From the NCBI RefSeq assembly GCF_036373705.1, contig NW_027102662.1, forward strand, positions 620,001 to 684,000: 64,000 nt of DNA, read 5' to 3'. Shown here in pieces: positions 31,602 through 40,241 of this stretch (within the stretch, counting starts at the first letter, position 1; each line of letters begins with the position of its first letter). The DNA is from Amia ocellicauda (taxonomy: Eukaryota; Chordata; Actinopteri; Amiiformes; Amiidae). A model generated the notes under the pieces. It saw nothing but the letters and a program-made list of their open reading frames with translations, made no database searches and had not been told where the DNA came from. Position numbers and translations under genes: made by a program.

Positions 31602-32345
31602 ATGGATTATGCTCAGAAAATGTTTTTGATCCCTCAGGAGCAGCTTGAGAAACTGAGAAAAAATGTTGTCGGGCCAGAGCCCATTAGACAAACGGCCGAA
31701 AACAACTTGGACTCTGAAATGAAAGCTATACAGGCCAGGGCCGATTTAAATCAGTATTCCAAAGCCCAGTTGTATACCAACACGTTACAGCGCTACCTCC
31801 GTCTGGTTAGACAGGGTGAAAAAGATCAATACATTTTAACTTAAACCATGGCCTGTCAAGAAAATGGTTCTGGGGCTGATGCGGGGGGTACGGTTGATAA
31901 AGATGTTGCGGTGACCGAACCTGTTGAGAGTTCAGAGGGAGATGTTGTAACGGATGTTTTGAGAAACATGCCGGCCAGAAGCAAAAGACATGCACAATAT
32001 ATCCTGCACAAAATGGTTCAGAAACCGCGGGTAACTGCTTGGAATGAACAGGGTGAATTTGTTTTTAAAGGACAACTGATCAAAGGTTCACACATGTTTG
32101 ATTTGTTGAAGAGTGTCACTAGCACTAATAAGGTACCCGATAGTCGCCGACCTGTAGGCTGGAATGCTTACCTACAGGCGATGGCCTGTCTGAACATGCC
32201 CCAATCAACAGTTCCTAACCAGGAAACGCTACAAAAAATCCGTCTGTGTAAAGAGGTGGAGCCTGATCTGACTCCGATATCTCATTACTCTGACCGTGCT
32301 GAGCGACCATCCTCAGGATCTATCCATCGTTGGGAAGCTTATTAA
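31602..32345 (+). pseudogene. Conserved 247-residue-class protein, E3
   Basis: Same gene as E2 14681-15424 and E4 47584-48327. Broken in this copy. Confidence 0.6.
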
Positions 32346-32521
32346 TATCATGTTTTTATTTGTCTCCCCTGTAAATAATGACCCGATAAACAATTTTTTT
32401 TTTTTTTTTTTTTTTCAAATGTTGTACATTTATTTATACCATAACCCCTGCTTTGTATAAGAATTGTGTTGAATAAAAACAAAACTAATGATTCAAAGGC
32501 TGTTTTCATTATTTTTTCACC
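32346..32521. terminator. Convergent poly(A) region, E3
   Basis: Same structure as E2, with a run of 22 T at 32394-32415. Confidence 0.6.
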
Positions 32522-33079
32522 TTAACACGCATGACATCTTTTAAAATCCTCACAAGAACACCCCATCTGTATACATGGCTGGCTAGGGTCGTAAGTCATT
32601 GTGTTATAAGGGGGGGTCCACAGTGTCCTGACAAACTCTGCCACTTTTTTATCATTTTGGCCTAAATCCTCACTGTACAAGGCCATAATATCGGGGTATG
32701 ACCTTCCTTTAGATCTATGATATAAGAAAAACACACAGTGTTGACCACAAGTGAAGGTCTGAAGACTTTGTACTTGACGACCGCTGTAAATGGTTTCTTG
32801 ACAGTTGTTGAGCAGAAAGTTATTTATCTTCCGAGGGAAAGGTCTGAAATCCGGGGGGTTTGCATAGGAATCAAAAAATTCACCACGGTGGTCCTCCCTT
32901 AGATAAATAGCCAGCCAATGTTCTCCGGGCATATTTTTAGGGTGTGTGTTGATTATGTACATTGCAGGTAAATTCTTGATCTTAAATTTAGGCAGCTGAT
33001 CGCAGGCGTAGACTCCTTGAAACAGTTTCCGTGAGCCGGCCAGGGCATTCATGATGTGGTTGAGCTCTCTGGTGTTCAT
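32522..33079 (-). CDS. PRO: Adenain-like cysteine protease, E3
   Basis: 185 residues from MNTRELNHIM; whole. The catalytic His is in GEHWLAIYL near residue 54, an acidic residue lies in GEFFDSYAN, and Gln/Cys are in FTCGQHCVFF near residue 112. This is the order of the adenovirus maturation protease (C5 family), which cleaves virion precursors. It lies one base past the capsid gene stop, so the two are probably on one transcript. Confidence 0.9.
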   Translation of the reverse strand: MNTRELNHIMNALAGSRKLFQGVYACDQLPKFKIKNLPAMYIINTHPKNMPGEHWLAIYLREDHRGEFFDSYANPPDFRPFPRKINNFLLNNCQETIYSGRQVQSLQTFTCGQHCVFFLYHRSKGRSYPDIMALYSEDLGQNDKKVAEFVRTLWTPPYNTMTYDPSQPCIQMGCSCEDFKRCHAC

Positions 33080-33080
33080 T

Positions 33081-34388
33081 TTAATAATAATCATACAGAA
33101 CGTTTCTCCTCTGATTCACCTCAATAATGTTGTCAAACACAGCATACACGACCATATTTACAGTGCGTGGTAGAGGCTGCTTGAAACGCATCTCCAAACG
33201 CATATTGCCCGTCTTCATCAGTGAAAAATGTTGTCCACACTCTTCGTCAGGGGTCAGGTTGAAACCGTACAGGGTGTAACCGCTGCAGTATTCCCGGCGA
33301 TCGATCAGCAGAGTTTGATCCTTGAGATGGCGACCCGTAGCCAGTACTAGACTGTCATATTCACGAACCGCATTGCCGTTTTCAAAGTCAGGTTGAAAAG
33401 GTCTGGATGGAACCTGCACACCATCGACGTACAACGCTATAAATTCCGCGTTATAATGTTTAAAGTTAAAGGGGTTCTTGTTGTAAACCCCGGTAAATGC
33501 ATCATTATCTTCGAGACCTATAATAACCTGTTTTGGGAGCTGTCCTAGAAACAGATTTTCCTGGTTCATCACCCGTGTCCCTGCGGGGATACTGTGGACT
33601 TTCATATAGACTCTTTCGATCGGGTACTTGGCGTTTGCCGTCATTAACGCCTGCGCGTGTCCTAGTTTAACCGCCGGGGAGACGGACACTTTTTTCACAA
33701 ACAGCGAGGCCGATAATATGGTCAGTTTATATTTTTCAGTATCAGGGGTCATCAGACAAAAAGCACTTTTACTACGGATCATTTTAATTTTAATGTCTAC
33801 CCCGTTGAGCATGAGTTTTTCTTGGAAAAATATGTCTGCATGGATATGCCCCATTAGCTCAAAGGTCCTCCCTTCTGTTGAAGAGGCCGTTCTTTTTTGC
33901 AAACCCTTATTGAGTCCCTCTGGATCCTTGTCGTCCATAGCTTCCGGGATGTCTTTGAAGAAAAGGCCGGGGCTGAACTGTTTGCTCAGGGTCTCCTCAC
34001 TATAATTAAGGATACACTCCATCATGGCTCTATAGGGGTAAGTATTGCTGCTTTGACTAATGAGCCGATCTCCCAGGGTCACATCCACCTGTGAAAACAT
34101 GGTGGCCACCGGGTAATTGATGACCCCAGCGTTGGCCGTCTTCTCGATTGCATCGCCATCCTCATCAGTCACTTTACAGTTCATTAAAATAAATGTGTTA
34201 TTCAAATCAATATAATCCTCGCCATTGCCAGCTATAAAAAACTCCAGAGGGGCCGTGTCTGAAATTGCAGAAAGAGGGGGAATCTCTACATATATGCTCT
34301 TATCTATACTCGTTTGAGTGTATGGAACTGTAAACAGATCCAGTTCTGATTTGACGCATTCTTCCGATAGACTGTGGACAAAAGACAT
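33081..34388 (-). CDS. MCP: Major capsid protein, E3
   Basis: 435 residues, whole. N-terminal FVHSLSEECVKSELDLF and internal blocks such as FSQVDVTLGDRLISQSS and NPFNFKHYNAEFIALYVDG are typical of the Polinton double jelly-roll capsid protein, whose trimers build an icosahedral shell. It follows the pVI-like gene by two bases. Confidence 0.92.
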   Translation of the reverse strand: MSFVHSLSEECVKSELDLFTVPYTQTSIDKSIYVEIPPLSAISDTAPLEFFIAGNGEDYIDLNNTFILMNCKVTDEDGDAIEKTANAGVINYPVATMFSQVDVTLGDRLISQSSNTYPYRAMMECILNYSEETLSKQFSPGLFFKDIPEAMDDKDPEGLNKGLQKRTASSTEGRTFELMGHIHADIFFQEKLMLNGVDIKIKMIRSKSAFCLMTPDTEKYKLTILSASLFVKKVSVSPAVKLGHAQALMTANAKYPIERVYMKVHSIPAGTRVMNQENLFLGQLPKQVIIGLEDNDAFTGVYNKNPFNFKHYNAEFIALYVDGVQVPSRPFQPDFENGNAVREYDSLVLATGRHLKDQTLLIDRREYCSGYTLYGFNLTPDEECGQHFSLMKTGNMRLEMRFKQPLPRTVNMVVYAVFDNIIEVNQRRNVLYDYY

Positions 34389-34390
34389 GT

Positions 34391-34879
34391 TTAAAAGATG
34401 TATCCTGAGGCTCTATTTTTCTTTCTTTGAGACTTTCTTTTTGCAGGTTTTTTCTTGTGCTGCTTCCTTCTCCGAGTGTATCCACGATATGTTGGAGAAT
34501 GAGAGATTCTTCGTTTTTTGATAGCCACGAATCTTCGTCGCCCTGGTGGACACATGCTGTTTCTTCTTTTACCCCCCCTCCTCGCCATTACCATGAGACC
34601 CGAACCCTCCTGATGCTCATGGCTAGCTGCCCGGTTCATAACATTGGTGAACACGTCACTAACAATATTTTTAGCCGCTGATTTCAAGTGGGGTCTGGCT
34701 ATAGCAAAGCCTCTCTTAAGCAGGGGTATGGCCATTCTAAAGAGACCACGAAAGAGTCCCCCTAGACCGGCGCCATACATTGTGGGGGCTCCTACAAAAC
34801 CGGGCAAGCCGTTCCCGGCTTGCATCTTGTAATAATCCACATAGGCGCTAGGATCTACATAACCCCTCGAGGTAGCCAT
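34391..34879 (-). CDS. pVI-like basic minor virion protein, E3
   Basis: 162 residues from MATSRGYVDPSAYVDYYKM; whole. A Gly-rich amphipathic stretch (GLGGLFRGLFRMAIPLLKRG) could bind membrane, and the C-terminus is rich in Lys/Arg (KKKPAKRKSQRKK), fitting DNA or capsid contact. Similar proteins lie beside the capsid gene in adintoviruses and have been compared with adenovirus pVI or pX. Role inferred. Confidence 0.6.
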   Translation of the reverse strand: MATSRGYVDPSAYVDYYKMQAGNGLPGFVGAPTMYGAGLGGLFRGLFRMAIPLLKRGFAIARPHLKSAAKNIVSDVFTNVMNRAASHEHQEGSGLMVMARRGGKRRNSMCPPGRRRFVAIKKRRISHSPTYRGYTRRRKQHKKKPAKRKSQRKKNRASGYIF

Positions 34880-34880
34880 T

Positions 34881-35613
34881 TTAATAATGTACACACTGTT
34901 TCAGGGGTCGAAAATGTAGTTTGACATTAACTTTACCGAAGCGGAAGGGAACGTTGATATTCTGATCCGATTTTACTTCGATCGTGATGTTGTCAAAGTG
35001 GGTCTTTGAGACTGGTACGTAGTGTGGTTTGTCATAAGTAATTGTGACCATGTCATTGCTTTTACCTTTAATAAGTACATTTCTCAAAAGGGGGACATAA
35101 CTATCCCCGACCCTCTGGTGGGTTATGATATCCGTATACACATAAAGAGTATAAAAGCCGCCCCACCACTTCTGAGAACTTGCTCTCTGTGTCAGAATAG
35201 AACCCTAATATACGCCCCAGTTGGCCGCTGGTTTGAATGCTAATACCTGGTTTTGACACCTTGTACACTCTGTTTTTAATAGGGTTGTAATATAGCTTGA
35301 TGTTGGGGGTGCCTTCTGAGAACTGTTTATGCATCTCATCTAATATTTTATCCACATTGTCATAATAACCTCCTTGTATCGTGAATGTCCATTGACTCTT
35401 TTTAACATCATCAAAAATGGCGAAGGTGGCATCCTTATCTTGTAAAACAGCCCAAGTGTAAGGATACTGTATTTCCGCCAACCCCACTTCCCACGACCCT
35501 CTTAGATCTATAGATTTTCCAAATTGTACCGTGTAACTGGATATTTCATTTTTAGGGTATATATCGAGAGAGGCGTTACTGGGTAGAGTCACGTAGAAGC
35601 CTCCTGATTCCAT
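34881..35613 (-). pseudogene. mCP: Penton (minor capsid) protein, E3
   Basis: Single jelly-roll minor capsid protein of the family: MESGGFYVTLPSNASLD start, WEVGLAEIQYPYTW block, IQTSGQLGRILGF block and DIITHQRVGDSYVPLLRNV block. Broken here as in E2 and E4. It would occupy the fivefold vertices. Confidence 0.82.
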
Positions 35614-35659
35614 CTTGAGTATCGAGAGTAATGCCCCCAACACACCCGCGGGCATGTTA

Positions 35660-36751
35660 TTATAAGGATTGAATATCGCAAACCTGTTGTTCCGGGACCC
35701 AACTATTGAACTTTTCAGGCCATCCAAGCCATTTCACCAACACATATTTTTTCCGGTTCTGGGTTTTTTCAGCTAATATCTTTTCAACTCTGTATACACT
35801 GTCTTTACCCACAATAATTTTTTGTAACTCGGCTTCGTAAAACGTTCCTTCTATATCCTCCCCGTCATAGTCTTTTAACCGGTACACGGGGGGGGCTCTA
35901 GCCAACTGTTCGGTAACTGTAAAATATTCGTCAGAAAATGTTTGTTCATAACCTTTGGCAAAAGTACTCCTTAGCTTTGAAACGCGAACCACATCACCGA
36001 TGTTGAACTTATAAGTAGTTTTTCCCTTCTTAATAAATGGTCCGTATAATTTTGTATAGACCTGAAAAGAATTACTTTGATCAACATCTATAGACTTCAT
36101 TTTAATACTGGTGTGATACCCTTGGTTGTAAGCATCGATAAAATCCTGAACTTTATCAAAATACTTGAACGTGTTGACCGCTGTAAAATATCTCCACATT
36201 TTGGTCTTTATGGTGCGGTTAAACCTCTCCACTACCGATGCTTTAAGCTCATTTCCGGTGGTGAAATGATGTATTTTGTGTCTCTTCAGTAGATTCTGAA
36301 ATTCTCTGTTGAGAAACTCTTTTCCTTAATCAGTCTGCAGTTTTTTAGGACATCGACCCTGGGACAATATATCCTCAAAGACCCTCGTCACCGCTCAACC
36401 TGTTTTATTATGTAGAATTCGAGCCCAGGCATATTTTGATTACACATCGATACACATCAACATCAATTTGTGACCATTGTTATGTTTTGATAAATTTGAC
36501 ATATCGACTAGATCTATTTGCCATTGTGAGTCTATGTCAGTTGCATATACGCGGTTTCTTTTAAAGTTAATCCTGAGAGGTTTATGTAAGGTATAGGCGT
36601 CTTGTTCCCGTAACCATTCTGAAACAACCACATCATTAACCTTCACTCCGGCCTCAGCGAGTCCTCTTTGAAAACCCTTCTTACCCGCCAAACCCCCAAT
36701 CTTGGCTGGGTTGTAGTATAGTTCCTGCATTTGGGGAGCTTGCCGAGTCAT
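35660..36751 (-). pseudogene. INT: Chromodomain integrase, E3
   Basis: Order: N-terminal region with LAGKKGFQRGL, DDE catalytic core (QWQIDLVDM, VMERFNRT context), an SH3-like region (KFNIGDVVRVSKLRS) and a C-terminal chromodomain (YRVEKILAE, YVLVKWLGWP, NSWVPEQQV). Retrovirus-like integrases with chromodomains are a defining Polinton trait; the chromodomain may guide insertion to marked chromatin. Broken, with several breaks. Confidence 0.9.
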
Positions 36752-36790
36752 TCTGTCAAATAACCACACAGACCCACACTATGCGCAAAG

Positions 36791-36798
36791 TTTTTATA
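36791..36798 (-). promoter_or_regulatory. TATA box of E3 integrase
   Basis: TATAAAAA on the minus strand, 40 bp upstream of the integrase ATG at 36751. Confidence 0.6.
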
Positions 36799-36806
36799 CA
36801 AGGTTT

Positions 36807-36812
36807 TTTATT
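36807..36812 (-). terminator. Poly(A) signal of right-end gene block, E3
   Basis: AATAAA on the minus strand, nine bases upstream of the integrase TATA box. Confidence 0.55.
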
Positions 36813-36923
36813 CAACTTCAGGAGAGCAGATACCCCTTTTTAGACATTTGAGAAAAGTATAACATACACAACAATTTTTTCTACGGTCCAGACAAAAAGA
36901 AATCAGATGATTGGTTACTTGAT

Positions 36924-37148
36924 CTATATCAACAAATATACCTGTTTCTTTATCTTGTAGGCACACACCTCAGTTACATATGTAAATAAAACAACAATAT
37001 GACCTATTTTAAAAGTAAACAGAGGTGTATTAAACATGCTCAGTAAAAGGTCATACAGATGTTGATGAAATGGCCTAATATCATTCTTGGCCCCCTTGAG
37101 CTCTTCATCCCAGTGTTCGTACCCCCCGGTCTTTGTTACAGCAGCCAT
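36924..37148 (-). CDS. 74-residue BH1-like ORF, E3
   Basis: Open frame MAAVTKTGGYEHWDEELKG onward. The segment FKIGHIVVLFTYVTEVCAY resembles the Bcl-2 BH1 pattern (WGRIVxxF). Bcl-2-like accessory genes have, to my memory, been noted in some adintoviruses. The link is weak and rests on a short match. It follows the 55-residue ORF with no gap. Confidence 0.4.
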   Translation of the reverse strand: MAAVTKTGGYEHWDEELKGAKNDIRPFHQHLYDLLLSMFNTPLFTFKIGHIVVLFTYVTEVCAYKIKKQVYLLI

Positions 37149-37316
37149 TCACTTTTCCAGGTTTGAAAGTTGATCCTCATCGATGGTTAAATCTGTAGAG
37201 AAAAGGCTCGCGTTGGCTACTTTTCTGTCAAGCACATGGTGTAATAGCGCTCTCAGGTTAGCTGCAGAGTGTTGATGACAGAACCAGTTGCAGAAGCAGT
37301 CCAGAACATTCCCCAT
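37149..37316 (-). CDS. 55-residue ORF with myristoylation-like start, E3
   Basis: MGNVLDCFC start (Gly2, Cys7, Cys9) suggests lipid anchoring; it contains HHVLDRKVAN and an acidic tail (TIDEDQLSNLEK). Whole in all four copies. Function unknown. Confidence 0.5.
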   Translation of the reverse strand: MGNVLDCFCNWFCHQHSAANLRALLHHVLDRKVANASLFSTDLTIDEDQLSNLEK

Positions 37317-37328
37317 GTTCAAAGTCCC

Positions 37329-38177
37329 TTAGTTCAGGTCAGAGTCTGAATCAGTGGCGTAGATGTCGAATTCTTCGTCGCTGCCCCCAGCTTTAACTTC
37401 TTTACGGAAGAAATAAGCTTTTAGCTTGCCAGCGGTTTTTCTACTCGGCTCATCCAGGTCATTGAGCAGCTGCCCAAGTTTCTCTATTATAAACGGCTCC
37501 TTTTTCAGCTCCAGCAAAATCTCATCTATGATTTTCTGGACTTGTCCCACAGTGACATGTATGTGGGAGTAAGAGAGCGCCTTGATTAGTGCCGGTTTCA
37601 GCCACGGTTTGTTCAGTCTTCTGTAAAACACGTTGAAATAGAACAGGAAATAGTAACGGTCTGGTTCAAACAAACAACTGTGTCTCAACTGACTGGGGTG
37701 ATTCACTTCACACCCCCGACAGACTTCTTTCAGAGCTCGGTCGATGAGAGCACTCAGAATATACACCAGGGTGCTTTTAACCACTCTGCTTACTTGGTCA
37801 CATACCCCGGGCATAAATCCTGCGTCTTCATCACGCCCCCGGGACAGTCCGATGCTCATTGGGTCGCCTGGTGGTTTGTGGGGTGTTTCTCCATCCATTG
37901 GACTGACCCCCTCCTGAGACGCACAGACGGTAGACAGTTCGGCAAAATCGAGGCCCTCCATGAGCTCCAGAGGCTGGGGATCCCCGAGACTCATTTGGAC
38001 ATCCATCGCACCGCATGTTGTTTCGTCCTGAGGGACCGGGGTCTGAGGTCTTGGAGAGTAACCACAGTCAAAGTGTTCCAGAGTGTATACAAAATCTGGG
38101 GAATAGAACCAGGGGTGATCCCGGGTTTGAAGAGGCCTGTAGAGCCTGTCGACGTCCGCAGCTTTCGGGTAAGACAT
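37329..38177 (-). CDS. 282-residue accessory protein, E3
   Basis: Whole. Residues 1-120 are Pro/acidic and probably disordered; residues 125-250 are helical (SRVVKSTLVYILSALIDRAL) and contain C-x2-C-x3-H-x5-H-x-C in CRGCEVNHPSQLRHSC, a possible zinc site; the tail is DEEFDIYATDSDSDLN. I have seen HPSQ-type Cys/His motifs in hypothetical proteins of fish DNA viruses but cannot name the family. A regulatory role is a guess. Confidence 0.7.
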   Translation of the reverse strand: MSYPKAADVDRLYRPLQTRDHPWFYSPDFVYTLEHFDCGYSPRPQTPVPQDETTCGAMDVQMSLGDPQPLELMEGLDFAELSTVCASQEGVSPMDGETPHKPPGDPMSIGLSRGRDEDAGFMPGVCDQVSRVVKSTLVYILSALIDRALKEVCRGCEVNHPSQLRHSCLFEPDRYYFLFYFNVFYRRLNKPWLKPALIKALSYSHIHVTVGQVQKIIDEILLELKKEPFIIEKLGQLLNDLDEPSRKTAGKLKAYFFRKEVKAGGSDEEFDIYATDSDSDLN

Positions 38178-38212
38178 TCTCTTTAATTTTAAACCATGAA
38201 TGAATTGTTGCG

Positions 38213-38241
38213 CCTTTTATCCTATCTCTTAACTACGTCAC
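38213..38241 (-). promoter_or_regulatory. CRE plus TATA promoter of 282-residue gene, E3
   Basis: GTGACGTA then GGATAAAAGG on the minus strand, 36-64 bp upstream of the ATG at 38177. Confidence 0.55.
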
Positions 38242-38280
38242 GACACACCGCCCTCTTAGAAGAGAGTAGCCCCTGAGCCG

Positions 38281-38685
38281 TCAGACCCCCCTCCAAAACC
38301 CCACACGTCGTCTGTCGTAGTTCTGCAAGCTTTCCCATTCACACCTTTCAAAACCCTGAGTCGGAGACTCCATTTCGCATTCTCTTGGACCCTCTTGCAA
38401 GCCTTCTAGAGTCTTATCCACAAGCCCCAGATCTCTCCAGGCCATCACCTTCAACCAGTCCTCATAAGAGTATTCAATTACCGTCTCAAAAGGTTCCAAC
38501 GTACCCTCCTTCTCTCCCAAAGCAAGAAGCTCCACTCCAACATAGCTGGGATCCCTTTTAAAGCGGTAACCCCGTCGAGCCCCCCAGAACAACACCCAGG
38601 AGCATTCAATCTTCAAATTGGTGAGTACAGGAACCCTTGCCCGGGATTGTTTCTTGCGGGGTTTCATGTTGATGTCGCTGGACAT
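38281..38685 (-). CDS. Right-end gene of E3
   Basis: 134 residues, starting MSSDINMKPRKKQSRARVP with a basic, NLS-like N-terminus, then RFKRDPSYVGVELLALGEKE and a helical acidic part. The N-terminus differs wholly from the E1/E2 ORF because those copies end inside this gene. Its own TATA-like box and the terminal repeat lie just upstream. Family unknown. Confidence 0.45.
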   Translation of the reverse strand: MSSDINMKPRKKQSRARVPVLTNLKIECSWVLFWGARRGYRFKRDPSYVGVELLALGEKEGTLEPFETVIEYSYEDWLKVMAWRDLGLVDKTLEGLQEGPRECEMESPTQGFERCEWESLQNYDRRRVGFWRGV

Positions 38686-38751
38686 GTTGAAGAAGCGGGA
38701 TGTTTCAGAAGCTGAGAATTAAAGAGGTATTGCCTAAAAGAAGCGCGGGTT

Positions 38752-38760
38752 CTTAAATAG
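38752..38760 (-). promoter_or_regulatory. TATA-like box of right-end gene, E3
   Basis: CTATTTAAG on the minus strand about 70 bp before the ATG at 38685, between that gene and the terminal repeat with its CRE-like sites. Confidence 0.5.
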
Positions 38761-38803
38761 AGAGGAGAGTTTCGGGGCGTTGCCTTCAGAGGGGTGGGGG
38801 TAT

Positions 38804-38988
38804 TTATGGGTGGCCTTGTTGTTCAGGGTTTTATGGGTGTACACTTTCTGACGGATATGACGTAGGAATAATTAAGGAAATAACTCTACCTAAAATCACG
38901 CCCCCCAATTATGACGTAGGAATATTAATAAGCTTAGGGCATACGTCATAACAAAATAGGCCGCGCACAAAAAACCCTACTATCTACT
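38804..38988 (-). repeat. Right terminal inverted repeat of E3
   Basis: It ends CCCTACTATCTACT and pairs with the left repeat over 185 bp. Homology stops at both ends just inside CCCATAA. The right-end minus-strand gene starts 120 bp inward, so this repeat may also act as its upstream promoter region. Confidence 0.93.
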
Positions 38989-38994
38989 CTTATG
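38989..38994. repeat. Target-site duplication, right of E3
   Basis: CTTATG, matching 22954-22959. Host sequence continues as TAGTTGAAGGCGC, exactly as at empty sites in the tRNA-Val repeat. Confidence 0.92.
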
Positions 38995-39294
38995 TAGTTG
39001 AAGGCGCAGTATAGCTCTCATAGTCTGGTGGTGACGGAAGACCACCAGCCGTTTGAACAAGCCATTCAGCATCACCTTGTTGGGTTAAGTGCAGGCACTG
39101 TCAGAGCGCAGGGCGTCCTGCCTTTAAAAGAGTTTCCGAAGTGTCCTGATGTGCCCTTTAGCAATGCCAAACAGGTCAGTGAAAATGGCATCCTTTCGCC
39201 GCACTTCTCACAGCCTAGCCGACCTGAAACACCTGAGCCCGTTTTACCAGCAGGCTTTAACGCTAACCATTTGAAGCAAGAGGCAGCGGTGTCA

Positions 39295-39367
39295 GTTTCC
39301 GTAGTGTAGCGGTTATCACGTTCGCCTAACGCGCGAAAGGTCCCCGGTTCGAAACCGGGCGGAAACA
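39295..39367 (+). tRNA. tRNA-Val(AAC) copy 7
   Basis: 73 nt, perfect stems and intact B box, anticodon AAC in CCTAACGC. Position 37 is G rather than A. A TTTT run follows within about 20 bp (CCCTTTTCG). Confidence 0.9.
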
Positions 39368-39531
39368 GCCTACTGTGGGCTGGCCCTTTTCGTCATGCTT
39401 GCCCTCGTGGTTCCCCGGAGGCGGTGGGTGTCTTTTCTTCATTGGAGTGCCCGCAATCGATGCACTCAGAGCGTCCGTCCGTCGACAGGTTGAAATTGTA
39501 AACGCTGGTGTAGCCACTTTTAATTAAAATC

Positions 39532-39620
39532 TGATGATGATGATGATGATGATGATGTTGTTGTTGTTGTTCTTGTTGTTGTTGTTCTTGTTGTCATCGT
39601 GGTCGCCGTCATTATTATTG
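39532..39620. repeat. (GAT)n/(TTG)n tract in H3
   Basis: About eight GAT units, then TTG and TTC units, then GGTCGCCGTCATTATTATTG. Confidence 0.8.
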
Positions 39621-39668
39621 TTAAAGTAAAGCAGTAGTTAGATTTGTTGCTACCGTAAGGTGTAGAAG

Positions 39669-40168
39669 ACAACAGTTGGTATGGCGTGTGATATCAAAAC
39701 ATTCAGAATACTTTTAACCTATATAATTTATAAGCTTTGTAAAATAAACCCAAATATCTCTTTTGCGGGGATAAACGCTGTTCTGAGTAGTTTGTGACTT
39801 GTTTAATACCAAACAAAGCATCGCTATAAAAAAAAAAAAAAAATCACTGTAAAAGCGCTAGTTATTTTTGATCTTTATAGTTATTTTCTAGGCTCAGGTT
39901 GTTTTTTAGCGCTTATAAAGGCCTGAAATATTCTTAGTGGTTGTTGACTATAGGTCTTGATGCTTAAAAATGTTTTTTTGAGAGACCAAAAGGTTCTAAT
40001 AAAAGTTTAGAGTAGAGAGGAGAGAGATCGTCTCCATCTTGGTTTCTATTTGAAATTTGATGCAGTGTCATTTTATTGGTTGGTTTTGATATGTTAATTG
40101 GTAACAGGGTGGCACAAAGGCCAGACCAGAACAATGCCTTACAAACAGATCCGGCATGTGGCCATCAG
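39669..40168. other. Left non-coding region of E4
   Basis: About 500 bp between the host junction and the TATA box. It includes an A run, ATTGG (inverted CCAAT) motifs in TTATTGGTTGG and TTAATTGGTAAC, and a stretch not present in E2 or E3. No gene seen. Confidence 0.55.
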
Positions 40169-40174
40169 TATAAG
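40169..40174 (+). promoter_or_regulatory. TATA box of spliced gene, E4
   Basis: TATAAG in the same context as E2 and E3, with CCAAT-type motifs about 60-100 bp upstream. Confidence 0.6.
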
Positions 40175-40241
40175 TATGAAGGTCTGGTCTTCAGCTCGAC
40201 AGACTCATACTGACCTTTCGATTTAAGACTAAAGATCAACA

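Larger units (their letters stand above)
22960..38988 (+). mobile_element. Polinton/adintovirus copy E3, complete to both ends
   Basis: This 16,029-bp copy has 185-bp inverted repeats at both ends, begins AG and ends CT, and is flanked on both sides by CTTATG. These are the known hallmarks of Polintons (AG...CT ends, 6-bp target duplication). All family genes are present. Major capsid, protease, ATPase, pVI-like and pX-like genes look whole; about five or six breaks remain, in polymerase, integrase, penton and one conserved gene. It is the best reference copy here. Confidence 0.95.
38989..39668. repeat. Host tRNA-Val tandem repeat interval H3
   Basis: 680 bp, the shortest interval, starting with the CTTATG target copy. 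It holds one tRNA-Val(AAC) and one trinucleotide tract. Host sequence stops at GGTGTAGAAG where E4 begins. Confidence 0.85.
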
